A stretch of DNA of 64,000 nucleotides from Neckera pumila (taxonomy: Eukaryota; Streptophyta; Bryopsida; Hypnales; Neckeraceae): assembly GCA_963969595.1 (NCBI GenBank), contig OZ018409.1:33431282-33495281 (forward strand). Direction: 5' to 3'. The notes under the pieces were generated by a model, which searched no databases, was not told the origin of the DNA, and saw only the letters and a list, made by a program, of their open reading frames with translations. Made by a program: the position numbers and the translations under genes. Shown piece by piece: positions 25,091-36,315 of the stretch (the stretch's first letter is position 1; every line of letters starts with the position of its first letter).

Positions 25091-27500
25091 ATTATAATGT
25101 GATACCAGCACAAGGTACACTGGTAATGGTGATGCCAGGAAGTTGAGGATGAGGGCTCTATTAGGTCAATTTTCTTCACGGTTTTGTTCAGTGACTTGGA
25201 ATCCAATCAACCAAAATTTGGATAGAATCATCCATTTTTCACATTCATCCAATATATTGTTGGAAGTTTGGCAAATTCATACATATATCAAAAAGAACAG
25301 AGTGCTTCCAATCCTTTTCTCTAAGTAGGCACCCTAAACCCCTAAAAGACTAGACATTTAAATTTTGAACAACAAATGAACCCTATACATTCCAAGCATA
25401 GAAAAATTGCAATTTGCATCCATCAATTGTTTTGAAGATTCTTGTATTAGTTCTTTAACATTTATATGGTATAGGTTTTGAAGGTTTTGCTTTGCATATA
25501 TTCTATAATTCAAAGGGTGCTAGTAGGTGTAGCTTCAAAAGTAACTTCTGCAGTTTAAAAACTCATCCTTCAAAAATGACTTGAATAAATAAAATAAAAT
25601 AAAAATCTTTAAAAATCACTATGATTCAAATTTTGGATTTTGAACTAAAAGGAAAAATTCTTGTAAAAATCACAAATATTCAATCTACAATTGATTTTAG
25701 AAGGAGTTTTGGGCTTCAAATACTATTGAAAAATATTAGTTTGTGTACTAGTTGATCTAGCCTACATGGATATGATCTATGGATCATATTTTATAACTAG
25801 TGTTTAAGGGTCATCATTAACCCTAGAGCGTCCGCATTCATTTGAGAAGTGCTCTAAGGACAGGAAACTGCAAAATGTTTGAAGAAGCACGATTGCAAAC
25901 TCTTGCACATGATGCAAGAAGTAACCGTAGGATATTGAGTGTTACCCTCCCAATACTTGGAATGCAAATTCGAATTCCTTCAAAGTATAATCCATTTGAA
26001 GATCAAGAGGTTTGACCGTCAACATGATGCCATTGACTTTCACGGGCAGGTGGTGTGCTGGTAAGAAATCTGGTCGCATTGGGCATAGCATTGCTCGAAA
26101 AATTCCACCCAAAACTGTTGTGCACACACTGGGAGAAGAGGAAGGGGATGAGCGGAAATGTACCGGCGGTAATGGGAGATACATGAAATTGCAGAGCTTG
26201 CAATGAGGAGACCTAAAAGCTGAGAGAAAAAAATGGCGACCTCGGCGTGAGTTGCCCGATTTGGCAGCATGCCCGACGAGGAATATACTGGAGACTTAGG
26301 CACTGTCTGCGTGGGGCCAACTGCCAATAAAGAATCACAAAAATCATTACAATATGAAGGACACCTTCGCATTTCCATGTATGGTGGTGTCAGATAGCGA
26401 ATTCGGCGCCACTGAAGTAGTGCACAAAATATTAAAAAATGCTACGCGGTGGCCATTTTCTGAGGGCTGCTGCGCACATCCTCGCAGACCGTACTCTGCC
26501 GTTGCTTGTATCATTTTTAAAATGTGATTCCTTCAATTTTTTAATGGAAGGTGAAGTGTCAAATGACTGCCCCCTTCCCTACTGCCCTGCATCATTCCAT
26601 GCCCGCTCCATCTTTTTTAATTACTTTCATGACCTTGGGCACTCAGAAATTTCCTTGCAAACTATGCATGTTTCACTTCAAACAATTTTCACTTCCAATC
26701 GATCTTCCAGAAACGGCTGCAATTGACAACAATGTGTGCCAAACTCACGTCAGAAGTTCAGGAAAAATGGATGAATGAATCTGTGCATTTCTCTGTCGCC
26801 TACTGCTCTGCAACTCTGTTCGTCGTCCAGTTTTTGCACTTCGAAGCGCTTAGGGGTTAAACTATTCTTCTAAGTTGCAATTTATAGTGCATCTTCAAAA
26901 TTTTGACAATTTTGGCAATTTTGGCAATTTTGGCAAACACATTGGCAATAAAAAAAATTCAAAAATACATGTCAATTTTTTTTGGAGTTTCTTTTGCAAA
27001 ATAGAATACTTAATATGAAGGGAAAATAAAATATGGAATAATTTTGTTATGAGCATATGTTAAAACTAATTTTTCTTGAAAATAAATAAATTATTCAATA
27101 CATATGTGTTGACTATATTGTCTTCTTTTGAGTGTGGATAAAATTGTAAGTATGTAGTCATAAGAATAGTAATTTGAAAGTAAAAAGTCACAAGGACAAA
27201 TAAGTTCTATTTTGGGTGGTGAGGGAGGGAGTGTGTCCTAGGTTTTTTTCCATTTATTTTAAGAGGAAGGTGCAACAAAAAACAATACCGTATTAGTAAG
27301 TATACTTTGCATAGATTCATCTTCAATATACAACCATCAACAATTCATAGGCTCATCTTCAATTTCAAAATTGGACATAGTTCTATACAAACTTATGCAG
27401 CTGTATGCAAAATTGTCCATTACATCAATAATAAGAAAGTATGCTTCAAAGGCAAATGAAAAACTATGTAGAGGTGTTTAATTTTGTTCAAACTTATTAT
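25091..27500. other. Intergenic DNA, no gene recognised
   Basis: A moderately GC-richer block lies at about 25930-26850. It contains many overlapping short open frames on both strands, none with a recognisable domain. A GACCGTCAACATGATGCCAT phrase at 26016 is loosely related to the CATTGAC phrases at 23049 and 35438. A triplet of TTTTGGCAA units lies at 26905-26935. No feature is supported. Confidence 0.4.
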
Positions 27501-27507
27501 AAAATCT

Positions 27508-27975
27508 TCAATAATTGTTCCAATAACCCTTATTCTTCAACACAACAACAATTCTTCTTGGCATGCTTACACAAAGTACCATGCAATCCTCCTGACTAAA
27601 ATCGGAATATTCAAAATATATGTTCCTACAATTCTTGGATTCTTTTTGTAGGTGTTGTAAATTCGCTCGAATGCCGTTTGAAAAGTGCCCAAAAATGTTC
27701 AATAGGATTCAAATTTGGAGATTGTGCAAGCCATTGAAGGAATTGAAATAGTTTTGATGTCAACCACACTTGCACAATCTTGCTTGAATGCTTAGAATCA
27801 TTATTATGTTGAAAGACCAACCTACTTGAATCCAAATTATAATTTTTTTATAGTTGACTACAAGAAATTTTCTAAATTAAATTTGTAAAAATGCCTACCA
27901 TCCTACCTTCAATTTTGTACCATGCTCCCAACCTAAAAGTTATCATACACCATTTTAACATCAAGTTGAATAAAG
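27508..27975 (-). pseudogene. Tc1-type (DD34E-spaced) transposase fragment
   Basis: On the minus strand a transposase core reads MVYDNF, YKIEGRM, two in-frame stops, then SSRLVFQHNNDSKHSSK, QWLAQSPNLNPIEHFW and, after a frame change near 27640, SMPRRIVVVLKNKG. The block FQHNNDSKH matches the usual FQQDNDPKH site, with the second catalytic Asp replaced by Asn. Exactly 34 residues separate that position from the Glu in NPIEHFW, the DD34E spacing of Tc1 elements. The SMPRR block is the usual C-terminal end of Tc1 transposases. Stops, the frameshift and the lost Asp make it inactive. The N-terminal DNA-binding part is missing. Confidence 0.85.
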
Positions 27976-28682
27976 GCATCAAAAAAATCAATCTTAAGTA
28001 GGATTACATTAATTGTTAATACTTTATGCAAGATTTCATTTAACATGAAGGGAAGGTTCTTGGAAATTAAAGGTGTAAAGGGCCAAAAAATGACAAAATT
28101 GTTAATTCTTTAAGAACCACAATAGACTTGAATGATAGGAAATTATGAACTCATCATTTTCGTAATTATTGGGGCTTGTAAATCCATCACCTCATTGGGT
28201 TTACAACCTCCACCGGCATCCTTTGGTTCATAAGGCCAAGTAGCCTATTCAAGTATTTATTTGAGGTATACAGACATATATTAATATAAATGTAAAAAAT
28301 GTAAAAAATAACTTTTCCAGTTTCAATTCTATTTTAACTAAATATTTAGAATCAACATGTAGAACTTGCTACTAGTATGTGATGTAAACTAAACAGTTGA
28401 TAAGCATTTCTAAACCCATAACAAAATTGACAACATTATAGTCAGTAGAATTTTGCACACAAACTAATAAATAACTAACTTGAGAATGCTAAAAGGGACT
28501 TTAATCCATAACATCTCAAGATCTATCTATGAATTTTTAATTTTTTGATACTTATTTACTAAGCACTGGTATCTATGGCGACAAGATGGAAAGTGAGATT
28601 GCAAAAATTGACTTGTGATTTGATTGTCTTTATACCAGTATTTATGATTTTCTTTCTGGACCTCTTTAATATTAAAAAAATA

Positions 28683-28735
<53 letters not shown>

Positions 28736-28984
28736 ATGGAATCTTCAATTTACATTAAACAAAATCTACAAAATTCCATTGTATACCAAATAATAACACA
28801 ATAGAATATTTTTAAATATGTTCATATGATTATTGTTATATACAAGGATATGATTATGTTTATATTGCACTTTTTATTAAAAATAATTTTATTTTTACTT
28901 GCTTAGTATTCTCGAGAAGAAGGAAGTATCTTCTTTGTTGTAAAGTTCCTAGACTTTGTGGACCAAATTTTGATCTAAAAGTAA
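27976..28984. other. AT-rich spacer
   Basis: No gene is seen. It contains the (TA)n tract listed separately. It separates the Tc1 fragment from a large dispersed repeat. Confidence 0.5.
28687..28729. repeat. (TA)n microsatellite
   Basis: A run of about 21 TA dinucleotides passes into TGTGTG. It is probably polymorphic. Confidence 0.95.
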
Positions 28985-30450
28985 AATACTATACTAAACA
29001 ACTCATGTGCCTCCCATTAATTGAATTAATTGTGTAGTGAACTATGAGTATGGATTATACTATTTGGATACCTACAACTATTTTAGAGTGCAATGGCTTT
29101 TGTACTTTTGTTTCATTATTTTGAAATATTCATCATTAATGCATTGGAAAATCCAATATGTATTCTAATGTCAAAGGATGAATTTAATAGAAATGTTTAG
29201 CACATGTATTCATCTTCTATTTCTAAACTGAGATTGAATTTGTTGCAATATTTGTGAATAAATGTAATATTGAATAATCTTTAGTAAAAAATTACAATGT
29301 TTATCAACCATACTATACTTTGATTTTTGCTATTGATATGTGATGAAATTAGCCTTTTATACATTGAATTTACCCATCAATTGTTATTATCATTATATTG
29401 CACATTTCTATATTTTGGGGGCACATATTGCAACCACTAGTCATCTATAGCCATTTTGGCAAGAAGATGTAAGGTAACTACCTAATTGTGACTTGTTTGT
29501 AAATCTATCCCATCTAGTATGTATCTAGAATCCCTTTGCAACTATCAGCACAATCCAACAACAATTTTAACCCCTAAAGGACCAAACACCGTTTTTTGGC
29601 AACATAGTGAATTTGGGCAGCTCACTACAAATGAAAAAATTTATTTTTTTTCTTTGAAATTTTTTTATCTTTGGGCAGTTCGGGCAGCTCAAAAGATTTT
29701 GAAAAAATCACTTTTTAAAAAAAATAAAATTGAAATTAGTTCTTTAGATTTATATATACGCGGGAATCTTTGAATCATTCCATTTCAATAAATGAGTCAA
29801 AAGTTATGAGGATTCTTAGTTTGAGGATAGTTATGGAATCTCTACTCTAAACTAAACTTTGAAGTCCATTATTTAGCTCTATTTTTGATATTTTTGAATA
29901 AAAATAAAAATATTAGGTGTAAATTGTTTATTACAACATTACAACCGTTGGGATTGGCATTTTTCAATTCCATAACAAAGTTCTTGACAATTTTGTATTT
30001 TGAATCATTCTCTTCTTCTTTCTATTTACTAGTTTTTTCCTATATGTTGTACAATTCCAAATGATTTGAAATCTTTTAAGCATGTAACAAACTTGCTTTA
30101 AAGAATGAATCCAAAGGGTTACCACTATTTTGGACATTTTTTCATCTAAGTATGACCTTGTGAAGTGCAACTGCCCGGATTTTCGCAGGGACAAAAAAAG
30201 CATTCTTGTCAATTCAAACGCTGATATCTTGCAATCTACATGGTGAAAAATTCTGAAAAATCTTTTCAAACCACTTTACTACAAGATCCTACGGTTATAT
30301 GTGTCCAAAAATATCTTTTTTTCAAAATTTGTTACTTGTACTGGAAATTGTAGTTTTGAAACAATTTTGGTGAAAACATAGTCAAATACATTTAGGGGTT
30401 AACAGTTGAACAATAGAAACCATGTTCAAAACCTTATTGGCTAATCGCTC
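28985..30450 (+). repeat. Dispersed repeat, copy 1 (occupied site)
   Basis: The sequence 28985-29566 continues at 30403-30450 and matches 42411-43185. Shared phrases include CTACAACTATTTT, TAATATGTATTCTAATGTC, AAGGTAACTACCTAA, AATCCAACAACAATTTTAA and CATGTTCAAAACC. Copy 1 is interrupted by TTAA element C at 29571-30398; copy 2 has no insertion and keeps one TTAA. Copy 1 lacks about 100 bp present in copy 2 near 42980-43080. The identity of the repeat is unknown. Confidence 0.8.
29571..30398 (-). mobile_element. TTAA-family repeat C (828 bp)
   Basis: A reverse-oriented copy: CCCCTAAAGGACCAAAC at the left and TTTAGGGG at the right, flanked by TTAA at 29567-29570 and 30399-30402. The site without the insertion is preserved at 43135-43138 in the paralogous repeat: AACAATT-TTAA-TAGTTGAAC there, AACAATT-TTAA-element-TTAA-CAGTTGAAC here. 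TTAA duplication is therefore shown by comparison inside the window. No coding frame is present. Confidence 0.92.
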
Positions 30451-30602
30451 ACGAAAGTGTCGAAAAGAGTATTTATTAAGAATCATGAAGAATCATGAGT
30501 GATCCTTTGGTTTAGAGTGTCTTTCTTGCACAGAAAGCTTCCCTGAATATATGATTGACTCCCCTCAAAGACCGAGTAATTCAGTCCTTGTCAAGCTCTT
30601 AA

Positions 30603-31525
30603 CCCCTAAAGTTTCACGACTATGTAATCACCAAAAACACTCCAAAACTGCCATTTCTAATACAACTACCAAATTTTTTGAATTTTTTTTTTGACACATG
30701 TAACCGTAGGATCTTGTAGTGTGATATTTTGAAAACATGTGGTAAAAATTTCAGAAAATTCCACCCTGTGGATCATAAGATATAAGCATTCAAAGTCTTG
30801 AAAACTATTTTTTCAATACTGCGAAAAACCGGGCAGTTGCACTTTGCAAGCTCACTTTTCAATGAAACAATGCTGATAAAGGTGGTGCTTCTTTGAATTC
30901 AGTTTCCTAAACAAATTGTCTATATGTATGAAAAATTTCACATCATTTGGAATTGTACAACATATAGGAAAAAAATAGCAAGTAGAAAGAAGTAGAAAAT
31001 GACTGAAAATACTAAATTGTTAAAAATTTAATCATGGAATTTAAAAATTCCAATCCCAACGGTTGTAATGTTGTAATAATCAATCTACATCCTAGGATTT
31101 TATTTTTTTCCAAAAATATTGAAAATTGAGTTAAATAAACGACTTTAAAGTTTTTTTTAGAGTAGAGAATCCATAACTGCCCGCAAACCCAAAACCCTCA
31201 TAACTTTTGACTCATTGATTGAAATGGAGTGACTCAAAGCTTTTTAAGTATATATAAATGTAGAGAACCAATTTCAAAAAAAAAAATTCGGAAAAAATGA
31301 TTTTTTCTGATCTGCCCAAACTGCCCGGTTACAAAAAAAAGTAACATATTAGGTCACAACTTTTGACTCGTATTTTGAAATGTCATGAAACTTGGTACAC
31401 ATGAAGATATTCCTCGCCCCCACCTTCTATTAAAATTTCAGCCTCAAATATGGATATCTCTAGTCACACGTACTTGCCCAAAATTTCTATACAGCCAAAA
31501 AAACCGGATGTTGGTCCTTTAGGGG
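30603..31525 (+). mobile_element. TTAA-family repeat D (923 bp)
   Basis: A complete forward copy: TTAA at 30599-30602, CCCCTAAAG at 30603, CTTTAGGGG ending at 31525, TTAA at 31526-31529. It is very similar to copy E over its full length, including the internal phrases CCAACGGTTGTAATGTTGTA and AACTTTTGACTC. Terminal inverted repeats are only 9-10 bp, and the left and right subterminal parts differ. No open frame encodes a recognisable protein. Confidence 0.9.
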
Positions 31526-32405
31526 TTAAAATTCAGCAAAGAAGTTGTGAGTGAAATATTCATGATGGAATTCCAGACACCCATTGCATTGGTCACTAAT
31601 GCATGTTTTTATGATAAAAATAACTGCAAGTCCCAATCTTTTGTGAACCGTGAAATCGTGTTCAGACGTTTCGAGCTACTGAATTGTAATGCTACTCAAC
31701 TCAGCTGTGGTTCAATTTGAGATTTCATGGACTCAATCAGTAAAAGCAATCAGCACTTGACCGTGAAGATAGCTTAAATTTTGTACCTTGTGAGAAACAT
31801 CAAGGTTGTACCATACGCAAGGAACCGCAAGGATACACCATGAGCAAATACCTGCACCCCATTCTGACAACTAATAATGCCATTTAATGTTACCCACATT
31901 AGTTGATTAAAAATGCTAAAAAGTTAGTAACTTTCAATTTTATTTTTACCAAGAGCATAGATATCGATACTATTCAAAGAGGAGGATCTCTAAAAACTTA
32001 GTTGATCATAATGTTCATGAAGAGTAAAACCATGTAGCATTCTTAAATCAATTATAATAAATATCATTATTAGTGGAGCGGAGTTCTTTAAGAGGCCTGC
32101 AAGCAGCATTGTTCCAAATGTCCTCGCAAATTACAGTGCTATGGGAGCTCAATCATACCTGCATAACATTCAGTAGCCTTCAAAGAGGCTGCCTTTCCCT
32201 CCCTCGACTCCTCATCCACAAAATTCATCCTCAAATAATTAATGTCAACTTAGGTGCTAGGATAGTGGCAGTACACTATGTTTTGTTTCATTTTCTTTGT
32301 TACTTTTTGGACCAAACATACAAATCAACAAATAGTTATAGAAAAAGATGTTGGCAAAGGATCCAGTGAAAAATGCATTACAACCATTTGTCATCAATAA
32401 CATAT

Positions 32406-33040
32406 TTTGAGTTTTCAAGTGAAAAGACAATTCTGTATATACACATGGGGTGATAGGAGGTAGAACAACTGATGTGGGATAAATAAATTTGAATTTGTAG
32501 TTTCTCAAGCACTCATAGTTGAGTCAAAAATAAAGAATTGTGTTAAAAGTAGAATTTTAGACCTCATTTAGGGATAGTAAAATAACTTTTTACAAAAAAC
32601 TTTGAACTAAAAAAGTTGACAAATGAAGATAGGTTTCACCTCCAAAAATTCGTTTGGCATTTTGAATCTCCAATCAAAAGTTATGGACAAATTTGAGAGA
32701 AGGGGTGGGAATGGACATTTTCTTTAACATTTTAAAAAATCCTTTCTCAAGATTTGTCCATAACTTCTGATTGGAGGTTTAAAATGCCAAACGGATTTTT
32801 AGAAGTGAAACCTATCTTTATTTGCCAGCTTTTCTTAGTTCAAAGTTTTTTGAGAAAAGTTATTTTACTATGCCTAAATGAGGTCTAAAATTCTACTTTT
32901 AACACAATTTTTTGTTTTTGACTTAATTATGAATGCTTGAGAAACTACAAGTTCAAATTTATTTATCCCACATCAGTTGTTCTACCTCCTACCACCCCAT
33001 GTGTATATATAGAGTTGTCTTTTCAAATAAAAACACAAAA
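32406..33040. mobile_element. Large foldback element (about 635 bp)
   Basis: Two arms of about 300 bp are inverted copies. The left arm carries CACATGGGGTGATAGGAGGT, TAGTTTCTCAAGCA, TAGACCTCATTTAGG and AAAAGTTATGGACAAAT; the right arm carries their reverse complements ending near 33040. The loop is about 25 bp. Related arms occur at 38550-38760 and 61415-61785. It is a non-coding foldback of unassigned superfamily whose transcript would form a long hairpin. Confidence 0.85.
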
Positions 33041-33429
33041 CATGAATGACAATCACATCAAAGTGATGCAATTCAAGCATTGAGATAATTGATCTCTATT
33101 TTGATTGCCATTTTGAATAAGTTTGTTGTTTGAATTACAACTTTAATTCAAAGTACTTAATTTGTTGTTAATACCAATGTGCATCTGCGACCTTGTAATT
33201 AACTGAGGCCCCTTCCTGGATTCTGACAAGTTTTGCTAAGTGTCCTTGTAGTTATTGATTTGGTGTGGAATATACCACACCATTTCATCCCTCAGATGAA
33301 ATGATGTGGTATATTCTACATCATTCCGTCCAATGAAGGCAGTCGTAGTGACTGCTACTGAATGTAATGTGAGTCTCACATATATACGTTTGCATTTAAA
33401 GTTGATTTTTTCAAGTAGGATTTCAAGCT

Positions 33430-34007
33430 GCAGTCATGTATAACAACATCATTGTACACTCGCAAGATCACTCTGGCCATCAATGCTGCCAACATTGTCC
33501 AATTTTGGGTAGATCGCTGAATCGACGACTGTTCATCCGTTGCAATAGGGAAGGGGGCGGAATGAGGAAACCCGCAATTCCCTCTAGCGATGGCAAGCGA
33601 GGTTGTTGGTTCAGCAAGTGTTGTAGACTGCTAAACCGACTACCTCAGCTATGGCGTCCAAAGAATTGTCGAGCACTCCACACTTACAAGATGAACTTCA
33701 TCCAGGTAACCAACACAACAATGGATGAATTATCCTAAACCCTACGGAGCAGAGCGAGTAGGGTTTAGGCCTACAACGGAGCGCCATTAGGTGCATAGCT
33801 ACAGTCCTCCATAGGGTTTGCTAAAGGAGAATAGGGGTTGATTGGCCAAGTTCTTTGGGTTTTATTTTATTTTTTTAAATTGAAGAGAAACAAGAAATCA
33901 CCGCCCTATTCATCGTTGTGACAGAGAATAGGGACGGAATGAGGAAACCCGCAGTTCCCTCCGGCCATGGCGAGCGAGGTCGTAAGTCCAGCAGGTGTCC
34001 CTCCAAT
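33430..34007. other. Mixed spacer with a duplicated GC-richer block
   Basis: The phrase GGAATGAGGAAACCCGCARTT, with a following ATGGCRAGCGAGGT, occurs at about 33560 and 33935, roughly 380 bp apart, so a GC-richer block has been duplicated. A 100-codon open frame at 33436-33738 overlaps the first copy but has no recognisable domain and is not called. Confidence 0.5.
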
Positions 34008-34560
34008 TTTAACTAGACTCAGAACTCTGAGTTTCTAAGTGCCAAAATCCGATTGAAGAGAGCTAAACCTTCAAACAACTATCGAAATTCTCGTTAAGTG
34101 CAGCTTCGCACCTTTGATAAAAGGACGACAACAGCCTGGCCCCCGGAGAAGGTGATATATATATATATATCCTAGAGGATGTTCACATGTGCCTAGATAG
34201 GAATCGGTTTAGATTTGCAGACGAAATGGGAGTTTGATCCCGCACACACAATATAACCGAGGATTTTGATCCCTTGGAGTGGATCAAACCAGAGCTTCGT
34301 GTGTGTCCCTAGTCTCACAAGACCCAGCTTGTGAAGGTAGGCCTGTGAAGGTAGTCCAGGATACACAGTGTTGACACATCATTAAGTTTACCCCGAAGAG
34401 CTAAGTTGACAAGGTTTGGAGCTACATATAGCTATATCAAGAAGCATGGAGGATGACCAATTCGGACACATGCATTCGTAGACTTCAGCAATCGAACTGT
34501 GGAATGGCCTCGTCGGCTTAAGCCAAAACGAAACAGCATCAAATCAATCAATCAGCGTAC

Positions 34561-34651
34561 CTTCCTCGGGAGTGGCTGCAACTGGAATGGCCATGAAAAC
34601 GAGGAGCAGACAGCGCCATTGCAAACTCGGGCGAAGAATCGGAGACTGCAT
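34561..34651 (-). pseudogene. Orphan copy of receptor-kinase exon 1
   Basis: The ATG at 34651-34649 and the following 91 nt encode the same 30-residue signal peptide as exon 1 of the receptor kinase (begins [12 protein letters not shown], ends VAATPEE), followed by a GT donor (GTACGC instead of GTACGT). The promoter side (34652-35515) is also duplicated, so the exon could be transcribed. No exon 2 follows: downstream DNA runs into intron fragments, a foldback and TTAA element D. It is a truncated gene copy, or potentially a donor exon for a chimeric transcript. Confidence 0.85.
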
Positions 34652-35515
34652 CTTGTACTATATATCGCCACCAAGTATTACCGGTATGTTGAGCGACTCC
34701 CTCCTTTCTAATTAGCCTTATTCAAGTCAGACAACGTAACGAACCTGCGATCACTGTCAGTGTCCAGCAATTAGTCCTTGCTCCAACAGCGGACCCCGTA
34801 GACTATTGATTCCTCAGCTCAAGGATTGAAGTGTATCGATCAAGCTCGCGAACTAAACCACTTCTTGAGGCATACAGACGTTACTTCTATGTTTCCAGGT
34901 TCACGTACATTGAACAGTTGACACCTTTCAAGATTCACATGATTTTTAGATACCCAGAAAAAACGTTTTCACTGATGATCTTGTGGCAAGTGAGCAAGAT
35001 GGTCTAGCTAGAAAATTCATATATAATAAAGAGAAAAAACAGAAAGAGAAAAACATGAGGGTGAAGACGTTACGGTAACAAAAACCAAATCCTGCAATAC
35101 GAAAGCCAAAATTGCCCTGCGAGAGCACAACCACGAGACAAGGGAAAATGAGGGCGTGAAACCGCGAGACTCCCGACTGCAACTGCAATCTTGCTGATGG
35201 TTACCTTCAGTCTGCCATAACAGAAATTTCAAGTAAATTACACATTACATCCACTGCAGTATCAACAGTGAAGGTAGGAAGAGCCAATATGAATTTGAGC
35301 ATCCACTGTTCCTCCAGCTCCTACATCGCAGAGATTCAGGCATAATTATGGGAAGGGTTGACTTCATGACATGAATTAATCACCAAACTTACGGCGCAAG
35401 CACCGTCATTGATCCCACTGATGTGCCACGATTGATCCCATTGACAGTTGACGGCAGGATCCAAGACTTTTAAAATTAATTTGAAACCTTTGCAAGCGTG
35501 GTCCTTGGGAATTTG

Positions 35516-36300
35516 GGATAGAATAAGGTAGAGGCACTATTGTCGATCTGCACCCATTCTCAATCTACAGGGGTACTATTTCCGATCTTAACTAGAACAA
35601 ACCTAAACAAATCCAATCTAAGGTAGAAGCACCAGTTGTCGACCACGCCCAATATTCAATCTGTAGGGTGCGCTATTTCCAACCATAGGTTGGAAATGAA
35701 GTTTGAATGTTGTTTTCAAGATTGGGACTAATACGGTTAGGACACATGTCCTAAAGTAGTGAGCATCCTTTACGATCGGAATTGGAAGACTCTAGACATT
35801 GTCTACTAGTGAAATGCACTTTTTGGCTCCCAAAATTCACTGTAAATTCAATTTTGAAAATTTTGGAATCTCTATATTTCCTATCTTCCTATATGGGAAA
35901 AATTTCCACCACCTCATACTGTGCACAATTTGCTCCAAAACTCCTTAAATGATCGACTACTAGTGCTTCTATCTTAAGTTTGGAATGTTTTTTTTCAAAG
36001 TAGGGATTAATAAGGTTATGAAGCATGTCCCAAAATAGTGAGAGAAAACACACTTCTTAATGGATTAGAGTTGGAAAAGTCTAGAGATTGGTAATCGGTC
36101 CTGAGAATTTTTTGTCTCTTAAAATTCACCGTAATTTCAACTTTGGGAATAAAATTATGAAAAATTTTCAATCCCCATATTTCCTATCTTTCTATATGCA
36201 AAAAAATGCTTCATTATAAATTGTTCATCATCTACTAGAAAATCCCTTAAAAAATTGATAATGGGTGCCTCTACCTTAGATTTTCGTCACATCTGCAGAA
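35516..36300. repeat. Diverged tandem repeat (about 285-bp unit)
   Basis: Two diverged units run in tandem: 35695-35970 and 35980-36260. Shared phrases are GTTTGAATGTT/GTTTGGAATGTT, GGACTAATACGGTTAGGA/GGATTAATAAGGTTATGA, AAAATTCACTGTAA/AAAATTCACCGTAA and ATATTTCCTATCTT. GGTAGARGCACC phrases at 35530, 35622 and 36265 flank them. The unit is of unknown origin and no coding sequence is seen. Confidence 0.65.
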
Positions 36301-36315
36301 GAACTCCGTTTTTAA

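Larger units (their letters stand above)
31786..35515 (-). repeat. Truncated, interrupted duplicate of receptor-kinase 5' region
   Basis: Two blocks are homologous to the receptor-kinase 5' region: 31786-31920 matches 53977-53996 plus 54645-54745, and 34008-35515 matches 54756-56735. Together they cover the 5' flank, exon 1 and part of intron 1, in the same orientation as the gene. About 2.1 kb of other DNA (31921-34007, including a foldback) separates the blocks here; the gene has a different 0.65-kb insert at 53997-54644. Exons 2-14 have no counterpart, so this is a partial segmental duplication. Confidence 0.85.

Noticed and set aside
29567..29590. CCCTAAA inside the terminal repeats resembles the plant telomere unit
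   Set aside because: It occurs once per element end, next to TTAA, never in tandem; it is a transposon terminus, not an interstitial telomere.
32400..33050. Inverted arms considered as LTRs
   Set aside because: The arms are inverted, not direct, and no primer-binding site, polypurine tract or coding interior exists.
33436..33738. 100-codon open frame in GC-richer DNA
   Set aside because: It overlaps one copy of a duplicated non-coding block; the frame is not kept in the second copy near 33.93 kb.
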